A DNA stretch of 64,000 nt from Terebella lapidaria (Eukaryota; Annelida; Polychaeta; Terebellida; Terebellidae). Shown one piece after another: positions 1 to 12,200 of the stretch. Every line of letters begins with the position of its first letter. Positions within the stretch are counted from its first letter, which is position 1. The DNA lies in NCBI GenBank assembly GCA_949152475.1, contig OX424555.1, positions 98,055,515 to 98,119,514 of the forward strand, read 5' to 3'. The notes beneath the pieces are model-generated. The model saw nothing but the letters and a program-made list of their open reading frames with translations. It had not been told where the DNA came from and searched no databases. Made by a program: the position numbers and the translations under genes.

Positions 1-183
1 TCTGGCTTGACATTAACAATAGGTAAGCTAGCATTGAAAGCTTTAGATGCAAAGTCCGCTAAAGTCTACATGCATCAGTGCCAGTGACAGTGAGATCATG
101 ATTTTTGATTGAACCTTCGCCAATGTGACAGCCTTGAGCATGTTGTGAAGTGAGCTGATAGTCGATTGTTTTCCCTTTACCAG

Positions 184-234
184 ACGCACCTGTGGTTCCA
201 GGTCCAGGGACCATTCAGCCTTCCAACTTCACAG
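184..234 (+). other. Receptor exon: Pro-rich linker before first DB pair
   Basis: This is the first exon that can be placed in frame. Acceptor ttaccag precedes 184 and donor gtcagt follows 234. The 51 bases begin and end in phase 1 and encode a Pro/Gly/Thr-rich linker, like the linker exons at 2476, 4096, 9060 and 12027 that open later modules. The 5' rest of the gene is outside the window. Confidence 0.7.
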
Positions 235-3200
235 GTCAGTCTTATTGTCTAAATTAGAATTTCACTGCATTTGAGGTTACATACTGCTGGGTGTTGTTAT
301 TGTTTTAGACTCATACCATTGCCATGCTTACAGCATGCTATATGTTACCATGGTTACAGACTGCTATGTGTTGCCATAGTTATAGCCTGGTATATATTGC
401 TTTGGTTACAGACTGCTAACGGTATGTGTTGTTATAGTTACTGACTGCTATATGTTGCCATGGCTACAGACTGCTATATGTTGTTATTGTTACTGACCAA
501 TATATGTTGCCAGGTTACAGACTGCTATATGTTGTCATGGTTATAGACTGCTATATGCAATGATATGTTACCATGGTTATAGACTGCTATATGTTGCCAT
601 GGTTGCAGACTGCTATATGTTGCTATAGTTATAGACTGCTATATGTTGCCATGGTTGCAGACTGCTATATGTTGCTATGGTTATAGACTGCTATATTGTA
701 CCATGGTTACAGACTAATATATGTTGTCATGGTCACAGATTGCTATAATGTTGTCATGGTCACAGATTGCTATATGTTGTCGGACTGTTATATTTTGTTT
801 TGTTTACTGGTCGCTGTATGTTGCCATGGTTGCAGACTGTTATACATTGCCATGGTTATGGACTGCTATAATGTTGCTATGGTTACAGACTGTTTTATGT
901 TACCATGGTTACAGATTGCTATATGTTGTCATGGTTATGGACTGTTATATTTTGTTATGTTTACTGGCCGCTGTATGTTGCCATGGTTGCAGACTGTTAT
1001 ATGTTGCCATGGTTACAGACTGCTATAATGTTGCTATGGTTACAGACTGTTTTATGTTACCATGGTTACAGATTGCTATATGTTGTTATAGTTACTGACT
1101 GCTATACTGCCATGGTTACAGACTGATATTTGTTATGTTTACTGACCACTGTATGTTGTCATGGTTACAGACTGATATGTTGTCATGGTTACAGATTGAT
1201 ATTTGTTGTCATGGTTACGGACTGTTATATTTTGTTATGTTTACTGACCGCTGTATGTTGCCATGGTTACAGACTGCTATATGTTGCCATGGTTACAGAC
1301 TGCTATATGTTGCTATGGGTATAGACTGTGACAACATATAGACTGCTATATGTTGTCATGGTTACGGACTGCTATATTTTGTTTACTGACCACTGTATGT
1401 TGCCATGGTTACAGACTGCTGTGTGGCACACGATGTGAGCGCCGCCTGTTTGCCGGTGTGTTCTCCGTCCACAGTAGACATGAACACCTTCGATGTGACG
1501 TCCTGTGCGGCCGACCTTGCGAGTCTCATTGCATGCGGGTCAGGTGAGAATCAGTAAACTCATATTTTGGTGTAAGGAGGTATCTGGTATGAGAAATATA
1601 AACACGGTAACATACTAAAATCTGAGAACATTGTGTAGGATTATTAGTTGTTGTGCACCAAGCCTTTGACTAGATGTTTTTTTCGGACAGATGAAAGGAA
1701 TCACATTCCATGTTGTCACAAGCGCTCCGTACCAAACACCTGTCTGCCTTTCTGTAACAACGGCGTGTATGACTCCTCGGATCCCATAGTCGGGATTTGT
1801 CTGTTCAGCGCTCTCTCTATCATAGAGTGCTACGAGGAAGGCAATCGTACGTAACTTGGTTTTGTGTTTATTATGGTGTGGTGAATATGACAGTTTTAAC
1901 TGTAATTTGTCATCTTCTCCTCAGACGTATTACCATCACCCCCGACACATTTCCACGTCGAGGCCCTCTCAGCCTCAGAGATCCGGGCGTCATGGCAACC
2001 ACCCACAGAGAATATCGAGTCCTCCGCATCCTACCGCCTCTTCTACAGACGTGCCTCCGACATCCACGCTCTCAAGGTTTGTGAGTGCATGAATATTTAA
2101 CTAGACTTGACAGATCATAGATTCACCACAGATTCTCTGACATCTCATCCAATCAGTTCTAGAATATAGTCATGAAATGTCTTCTTAAGTACAATCTATT
2201 CAACTTTGTCATATATACAAGATGTAGACCCTCTCCCTGATTTCATTACAGACAGCAGTGTTGCCGAATCGATTCGAGTACACCTTGAATGGTCTGGAAG
2301 CCAACACTTTGTATTCCCTCTACGTTATCGCCATCAATACTTACGGCTCGAGTCAGCCGTCGTATCGGCTTCAAGTCCAGACTCATGCGAGTGAGTACCA
2401 CAAATTCTGGATCTCACATTTATTTGCCGGCCATTGTACTTGCTCTTTATTATTGAAATATCACCGTATTTCCAGGAACTCCGCTGCCCCCAGGTTTGGA
2501 TCAAGAAAGCTTCCAACGTAAGTCAGAAACCTATCTGATGGAATAGAATTTTCAGGCAATATAGTTTGCATGTACCCCAAAGGTTCTGCAGTTAAGTCTT
2601 GATCCTGTGTAAACTCTACCAGTGTTCATTAGAGTGCTGTGTCCACCTAAGCATTCTGTTTTTCAGAGTGTTGTATTCATCGTGGTGTGTCTGAAGCCTG
2701 CCGTCCAATCCTGTGTGGTGACGGACCAGTCGACTCTGGCGTCTCCATGAGTGATTGCTTCACACATGTCGACAAAGTCTTTCAGTGCATGTCTGGTGGG
2801 TAACAGCCTATTGTGTAACAGCCTAACTCCTTACAGCCTATTGTGTTTCATCATAGAAGGTTTTGTTAAAAAATACTGATAAACATGCAGCCGACTATAT
2901 CATCATTTCCTGGAATCAATTCACCCATGTGTCAGTCCAATCATTAATTTGCTGTGACTGTTTGATCACCTCAGGGGAGCGCAATCACACAGCGTGTTGT
3001 CAGAAGCAGCAGATTGACAGCCGATGTTATGCTCTGTGTGGTGGACAGATCACCAGTCTGCAGCCCGACCAGTTCCACTGTATACAGCTGCTACCACAGA
3101 TTAGTAGCTGCTTCAGTGAGGGCATCGGTGAGCTACAGTATAGAGATTGTACGGGGCATCGGTAAGCTACAGTAAAGAGATAGTTCAGGGCATCGGTGAT

Positions 3201-6200
3201 CTACAGTATGAAGGTATTACATCGGTGAGCTACAGTATAGAGATTGTACGGGGCATTGGTAAGATACAGTATAGAGATTTTACGGCACATCGGTAAGCTA
3301 CAGTATAGAGATTTTACGGGGCATCGGTAAGCTACAGTATGGAGATTGTACGGGGCATCGGTAAGATACAGTATAGAGATTGTACGGGGTATCGGTAAGC
3401 TACAGTATATAGATAGTACAAGATTGTTGCTACTTTACCATGTACTGGTATAACGATATGAATGTGATGACAAACTTGTTGCTATGGTTACAGCCAACCT
3501 GCCAGGACCCCCCAGGGGCCTGGAGATAAAGGATGTCGACACCAGGTCTGTTATTCTGACTTGGTCAGCACCTACTGACCGAGCGGATCTCGTTGTAGCT
3601 TACACAGCTCGGTACTGGCCCTCATTCTCACCACTAGAAGCTAAACAGGTCAGTCGACAAACTGAGGTCCAATCTTAATGATATATTTCTTAACATATGT
3701 TTCATGATGTGAAATTTGTGGATGTGAAATTCTGAGATGAAAGCTGAAAGCTGAGGTTTGACTAAACATTGCCATGGTTACTATGTTACAGGAAGTGGTG
3801 CAGTACCCTGTGAACATGATCACCCTGGTCAACCTTCAGCCCGGGACGCGCTATACTGCGGAGGTCATCTCCATCGGCACGAATGGTACCAGTATTGCCA
3901 CCCCGACAGCACTGTTCATTACAGAAGATGTCTCAGGTCGGTTATTAGCTCTTCTGTATCTCAGTTCTCTGGATCTGAAGCAAATTTGGAAAATGTTGAT
4001 AAGACTGTCGTGGATATTTTATCTGCAATGTTCACGGACACACAATACAAGAGTGTGCGTGCCACTCGACCTATAATTATTAAGTTCTATTTCAGCTGAA
4101 CCAAACCCGACGACACCAACTACGATTCCTGAAGCACACAACGAGACAGGTAATCATGGTAACATGTACATTGTAGTAACTATGGTATCAAACCATGACC
4201 AGCCCTAATTGCAAATACAAGATCATTTACCGGTCACTTTCAGTTATTGACAATTAAGTCTTGCATCAATACATGTCCCTGCCCTCTCCTTGGTTACAGC
4301 GTGTTGTATCGATAAAGGAGTGACCTTGTCCTGCATGGATCTGTGCGATTACAGTGTAGATTACAGCACACAGAGCACGCAACACGCCCTCGAGTGTGCC
4401 ACACATATCCCCGATATTCTCGTCTGTGGCTCAGGTTTGCATGACTGAATCAGTACAGTAAAACCTGTATACATGTAATTGGTCACGGGATTCCAGCAGC
4501 TCTTTCACTTCCTTCGATGCTTTTAGATAATAATCCCTTTGGATTATGAGGGACTTTCTTGACATTCGAGTTCATCGGGGTATTTCAACTATTCAAACAA
4601 ATATATATAATTTTATTGATGCAAAAATGATCATTCAAGTATCTTGTGTTGCAGGCAATCGTAACCACAGCAACTGTTGCCAGGAGCGTTTTGTGCCGGC
4701 TGGCTGTCTGCCATTGTGTATGCTCAGTGACGAGGGGGCAAAGTCCGACCAGCTTCTGCCAATTTTCACATGCAGCTCATATCTGAACCTTATCACGTCG
4801 TGTATGGCAGACGGTGTCGGTCAGTCTGATACACAATGATTGTTCATTTGTGTTCCTTGATCTTTTTCAATTGCATGTAAAGGTACGAAAAGTTTACTGA
4901 TGTTTCAAATGTTATATTGTTGTAACAGTGCTAGCACCGTCTCCGCCGGTGGCGATACAAGTCAGCTCTGAGACCCCTCAGTCTCTGACTGTCACCTGGC
5001 AAGAACCTGTCTCTCGTCCTGTGGGTATAGACCTGACCTACGAGTTGTCATGGCAACAGTCTGGGAGCAACACAACTAACATGGTAGGCTGTGATGTATT
5101 TGTTATCTGCGGCACAGAAAGTACCTTTCTGAAATGGCCCAGAATGGCCAATAAGCTCTCATCGGGGATGCATGGCGTATATTCAATACTGTTTATCACA
5201 TAATTTAGTATCGCTGATTAGTGTGCATAGAATTAAAATTAGGGTAATATTTGGAAATGAAAAATTGTGACTTATATTTGATCATTGTGATCAATATGAT
5301 TCACACTACCATGAAACCTGTTGTTTGTGTCAGATCCCTGTCGACACGAGGACAAAAACAATCCACAACCTGTCGCCCGACACGGAGTACACAATCCAGG
5401 TGGTAGCCTTGACAGATCAGGGGCGGAGTCTGCCAGGGACACGCCTGCTGGCCCGCACCCCTCCAGGTACATAACCATGGCAACATGCCCAGCCCCACGC
5501 CAGGGGGTGTAGCCTTGGCAACATACCCAGCCCCATGTCAGGAGTGTAGCCTTGGCAACATACCCAGCCCCATGTCAGAAGTGTAGCCGGGGCATGCTCA
5601 GTTGTGCATGGACGATTAATCGATTAATCGGTCGATTAGCGGTCTCAACCGATTAATCGATCCCCTGATTAGACAATCGATTTTTTTTCATAGTTAATAA
5701 ACCAGACACACGAGTGAACTTTCAAGTCTGTTTCAGCATCAGTAAATTCAGCATTTTACATCAGAATTTCACGTTCAACAAAACCTCAGGATGATCATAC
5801 GTTTGCAGTTGTCGTGGCATAACAATGAATGACTGATGCCATTTCCGTATCACAACATTATATAACTTAGCATAACACAAAGTTGACAGCAAACGTTCAA
5901 CCTAACAGACTGTTCTTGAAATCGGAAAATAATAAAAGTGTGGTTGTTGATGAAATCTCGGGGGATCTCTTGGTTTCTCGGATTTTTGAGCGATAATGTG
6001 GTAAAGTAGATATTTTTTGGCCTGCCACACTTGTTCACCAAAAGGCGATTATTAATTGATGATCGATCGCTCGAGAGGGCCGTTTAATCGATCCCTGATT
6101 TCAGGACCGAGTCCATGCACTAATGCCCAGCCTCATGCCAGGAGGTGTAGCTGGGCAACATGCCCAGCCTCATGTCAGGAGTGTAATTGGGGCAACATGC

Positions 6201-9200
6201 CCATCCCCATGTCAGGAGTACAACCGGGGCAACATGCCCAGCCCCATGTCAGGAGTACAACCGGGGCAACATGCCCAGCCCCATGTCAGGAGTATAATTG
6301 GGACAACATGCCCATCCTCACATCAGGAATGTAAACCATGGCAACATGCCCAGCCCCATGTCAAGAGTGTAACCAGGGCAACATGCCCAGCCCCATGTCA
6401 GGAGTGTAATTGGGGCAACATGCCCAGCCCCATGTCAGGAGTGTAATTGGGGCAACATGCGCAGCCCCATGACAAGGAGTATAACCGGGGCAACATGCCC
6501 AGCCCCATGTCATGAGTGTAACTGGGGCAACATGCCCAACTCCATGTCAGGAGTGTAATTGGGGCAACATGCCCAGCTCCATGTCAGGAGTGTAACCAGG
6601 GCAACATGCCCAGCCCCATGTCAAGAGTGCAACCGGGGCAACATGCCCATCCTCACATCAGGAATGTAAACCATGGCAACATGCCCAGCCCCATGTCATG
6701 AGTGTAACCGGGGCAACAGGACACACCTGGCAAACATGATCAAAGTCGTTGCAGTATATTCAGAATCAGTGAACCATGGTCGTACATATACACATCTATG
6801 TTTGTCACTCTTACAGAAAGCCTGTGGGGACATGGGAATTGGGAATTCCGTAGTAATAAACCATGGTTTAGGCCCCTACTGTACGGAATTCCCAATACCC
6901 ATTTCCCATGTCCTCATCGGCTTTCCGTACACTATCCTTTGAGAAAGTTTATAAACTAGACGATTCGGGCGCCAACGACCGCGTGGGTGTATCCCCTTGT
7001 GGCCCTATCATCCCTGTTGCCCAAAATATGTTAATTCAAACAAAATATCATACTGCCAGAGCAGTGTGTTTCATCGATATCAGTATTCCGGACCTAAACT
7101 ATTTCTATTCCATGCAGTAACACTCATAACAACTAAAATATTCATTAACTTATTTTTTCTTACTAAATACTCTCCAGAAGCTGGTCACAGGAATGGATTG
7201 CGAAACCTTGCTCAATCCCCCAACATTATGGGTACAGCGATGAAATCTCTACTGAACAAAACCTTCACCTTGTTGAGCCCAATAATAAATGTTTCATGTT
7301 TTAACTTTTTTTATTGTGATCAATAATAGACTTAATTTCGTAAAACTAATGTTAACTTAATCAATTATAGCCATGAAATCTCTACTGGGTAGAATCTGTA
7401 CCTTGTTGAACCCAATAATAAATGTTTCCTGTCTTAACTAATTTCATACTGGTCAATAATAGTGTAACTGATGTTACTGATGTAACTGATGTTAACTTAT
7501 TCAGTTACAGTCATGAAATCTCTACTGGACAAGACCTCTACCTTGTTAAGCTCAATAATAATTTTTTTTTGTCTTAAGGATTGATTGCATGTGATCGTCA
7601 TGAACCTGCCATTGACCAGCTGTCCATTCACTTATAATGTAATTATAAAGGTAACAAATTCATGAATTTACACACTTCCAATCAACGTGAAACTTTGCCT
7701 TTCTGATTGTTAGCCATCAAGGATTACTAACCGAGACTCTGTTTCTTACTAAGCAATGTTAAATTTGTTAAATTCATCTTTTTCATATTTAATTTTCCGA
7801 CCTATTTCTCAGTCTACAAAATACACTCACAACAGGGCGAGCGAAAGGATTATGCTGTACAGCAAATGGTTAGTGAGGCCAGTAAAGCTCACAGGTGATA
7901 TGCACTCGGGTTCACCGAGGTGTTTGGGATTATCAATGTTCAGCTCATTGTATTCATCTCACAGAAAGTATAGCCCTAGATATTTTCATTATTTTGACGA
8001 CAACAAGGAATAAATATATGCAACAGCCAGTGCTTGTCAAGCAGAACACTCGAATCTTCGTTTTGGCGAAACGTATAAAATGATTTATCTAATCATCAAA
8101 TTGCACAGCTTTCGTGATATCATTTATGAAACAATGTCTCGGTTCATCATCCATGAGTATATGTGTGTGTGCTAGCCAAGTTTTAGGTCAGGGGATTGTA
8201 TTGTTTTGGTGATGTTGTTACCTTTACTTTCACATTATAAGTCAATGGAAAAGTGCCTCAGTGCAGTCACCGGTAAGTTACGTGCAATCACACCTTAATT
8301 ATTTTTATTGTGGTCATAGTAGACTTAACTAGTAAACCTAAAATTAAATTATTCAGTTACTGCCATGAAATCTCTACTGGACAAGACCTTCACCTTGTTG
8401 AGTTCAATAATAAATGTTTCTTGTCTTAACTATTTTTATTTTGGTCAATAATAGACTTAACTAATAAAACTAATGTTAATTTTTTCGGTAATATTGTTTT
8501 GTTTTCACCAAAAGCATCAGTTGTCTATTCTGAACAAGAATCCAGTGCCATTCGCTTTAATAGTACCGGGTATTGGAGTGATCACAGACGTCAAAGTGGG
8601 TATTTCAATGGTCTTAATAAGTTAGCCTGCTAACTAATTAATATTTACTTGATCATTCTGAAAAACAATAGGTTTTATGTGACGGTCTTTCTCATCGAGC
8701 CTGTGCGATTTCATCATCATTCATCTAAAATTCCCACCTGTAGGGCGTTCACAAGCCATGTGTGTTAAACAGGGTAATTTTAGCACAAAATGTGTAACCA
8801 ATCGACCAATTTGGTCGTTATGGCAACCAAAATCGATTGGTGTCGGGATCTTACCATAAGACATGTCCCTATAAAATATTATGAAAATCGGTTCAGATTT
8901 GCAAGCTGTAGCGCGTTCACAAGAAAATGTCTGCGGATGCGGCGCGACGATCGCACATCCATAGTATCCGCCAAACTGTTTTCGGGGGATACAATAACTA
9001 TTCCCATGTATGTGATGTTACCAAACATTATCTACTGTGACTTTCTGTTGCCGTTTCAGAGTCTAATCCAGTGTTGGTTCCTGTCACCACAGACTTGACA
9101 AGTAGGTTCCTGCTCACACAATAATACCCGATGCCCTCATTACCTCAATGTTACCTTACACGCCATTCTTGTCATAGGCTGTTGTCAGGACAAGGGGGTC

Positions 9201-12200
9201 CAGCCGGCGTGTATGGCTGTGTGCTCGGGCACGACAACCGTGGACCACAACACATGTAGTGCAGATCTTCTCAAGGTCACAGAATGTGCTGCAGGTCGGT
9301 TGCGGTATTGTGTAACATTTAGTATGGAATCCCTAGACAAATTGTAAACCACAAGTCGACGACATCCAATTTTGACTTGTGACTTGCGAATTGTGACATA
9401 CTAAACAGTAGTTTAATATGGAAAAGCTTGTCACAAGTCACATCTCATAAGTCTAAAGTTGATGTTGTGACTGGAATACCATAGAATACAGATTTGATCT
9501 TTTGATTCGTCGAGTATTTCCCATTATACATCTACATGCGCTCACTCTATGTTGAATCCTCTTCAAAAATAGATTAAAATATTAGAGTATTGTGTGCAGC
9601 AATCGTTATATTTCAGATGGTCGAGACCACAGGCAGTGCTGTCGCCGTAGTAACCTGCCGTTCCAGTGCCTCGGGTACTGTGAGGGTCGTCCCAGAGCGG
9701 AGTCTTTCCTGCAGGTTCTCTGTCTGTCCTTCCTGCCTCAGATCTTCTCCTGCTTCAGAGAGGGATATCGTAAGTCATCATCACCTGATTACAAAGGTTT
9801 TAGTATGGGTCCAATAATGAATAGATGATGGGGAGGTGTGTGGCATTTGGGCAAATTTTGGGCTATGAAGTTCTCATAATGTACGTTCGGATAGCCAGTG
9901 TTTCTGAAGAAGTGCAAGTTCAGGACTGAATCACTGAATTTGGAAGCAAATAAACCAAGTAAAGTTATTGTATGAGTGATATCTCTGTTTACTATTGCAG
10001 CCAAGCTGGATGATATATTTGTTTACTATTGCAGCCAAGCTGGATGATATCTTTGTTTACTATTGTAGCCAAGCTAAGTGATATCTTTGTTTACTATTGC
10101 AGCCAAGCTGAGTGATATCTTTGTTTACTATTGCAGCCAAGCTGGATGATATCTTTGTTTACTATTGTAGCCAAGCTAAGTGATATCTTTGTTTACTATT
10201 GCAGCCAAGCTGAGTGATATCTTTGTTTACTATTGTAGCCAAGCTAAGTGATATCTTTGTTCACTATTGCAGCCAAACTGAGTGATATCTTTGTTTACTA
10301 TTGCAGCCAAACTGGGTGATATCTTTGTTTACTATTGCAGCCAAGCTGAGTGATATCTTTGTTTACTATTGCAGCCAAACTGAGTGATATCTTTGTTTAC
10401 TATTGCAGCCAAGCTGAGTGATATCTTTGTTTACTATTGCAGCCAAGCTGAGTGATATCTTTGTTTACTATTGCAGCCAAACTGAGTGATATCTTTGTTT
10501 ACTATTGCAGCCAAGCTGAGTGATATCTTTGTTTACTATTGCAGCCAAGCTGAGTGATCTTTGTTTACTATTGCAGCCAAGCTACCCTCGCAGCCGACAG
10601 ATTTCTACATCTTGGACGTGAATGCGACGTCAGCTGTTCTGTTCTGGAGTGCTCCCGAGAAAAATGCCTTCGGCGTCCAGTACGACTTGTATTACATGCC
10701 TGTGTACAACGTCTCTGAGACACACGTTGTCATGGTGCGTATCACGGTCAGTTTGATTGCTTGAGGCTCAAAAGTTTTCATAGGTCCCTCTGAGGAACTT
10801 TTGCTGAAATAATTTGTTATCATGTTTATATACAAGCAGAATGTAACCAGTCCATATGTGCTGGGTGGACTGAAGCCCGTCTTTCCGTACACTGTGTATA
10901 TCGTAGCTACTAATGCCTGGGGTAGCAGTCTGCCAACCAACAAAGTCCAATTTGTCACTGTTGCTGTTGGTAAGTTTACCACTGTAACATCATAGCTTAC
11001 TTATTTGGAAAGAATTATAGGCTGTATTCCTCTGGATTCTCTGCCTGTAATGGTGAAATACATTAGATGGATACTATACAATTCTAGCTGCAGAGGCCCG
11101 AGTGATGCTCAATAATGTTATTGACATCTACAAAGGCCTTTGTGTTCATAATGTACCAATTCAATTCATTCATAAGCCTTTCACACAGTGATCATGATGT
11201 ATCCAAATATCTTATCCCAGAGGCCCCTGTGATCATTACGTACCCGGTGCTGCCGCGCCGCGTGCTCGATGGCTCAACGGTGACGCTGTCATGTGTAGCG
11301 AGTGGGCAGCCTGTCCCGACCATTCGCTGGCTGCACAACACTGAGGTCACGCATAACGCCACGCTCGTGTTGTCAGCGGTACGCGCCGATGACACTGGGC
11401 GGTACACTTGTGTGGCCGAGAACTCTGTTGGTCGTGTCGCTCGCAGCGTCTACGTCAATGTTCAGCGTATGTTAACGTAACACAGCAAACCGTCTGTTGG
11501 TGACAGTTCTGAGACAATTCAGGGGTATTTTCTGTACAGCTGACATACGAATGCTCACATCTTTTCTCTGGGAAAAATGTAAATTATACATGGTGTTTTA
11601 TTTCCGTTTATATGCAGATGCCTTAACGGTGAAAGCTGCCGATCGTGTGGTTGCCGTGGCAGCGGGCCGGTTCCTAACAGCCCAGTTACGCTGTGACGTA
11701 ACAGGATTCCCAGACACCATCAGCTGGACCAAGGACTATCTAAACATCTCACTAGAGGGCAGCAACAGATATCTAACCCGTTACGAGATTCTACAAACCT
11801 CCGGGATGACGAGAGCTCACTTTGACATCCCGTCAGTGACCGAAGCTGACTACGGAGTCTACACGTGCCTCGCCAACAACACGTATGGACAAGACCATGC
11901 CGATATACAACTTGTTGGTGAGTGCATTTAGTCCTCACCTAATGAGGGCAGAAACATTCACTCACTCAGTGACAAGTTTTTAGGTACCAAATTGTGTTTG
12001 AAATGGCAATACTACTGGTATTTCAGACCCGAGTGTGCTGCCTCCTCCAGATCAAGCTCCACTGAAAATAAACATCAGTGTTCATGGTAAACATCACAGG
12101 CACTTGGAAACCATTAAATGGACGGTACAATGTGCTATATATAATAATATATACAAGGCACTCAAGCGACTGTCGGGAAAATGGTGGTCGCACAAACACT

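Noticed and set aside
696..1341. Small frames rich in CCHGYRLL
   Set aside because: Translation of the 26-bp acceptor-containing minisatellite, not protein.
6056..6446. Frames with QHAQPHVRS repeats
   Set aside because: Translation of the 37-bp intronic minisatellite.
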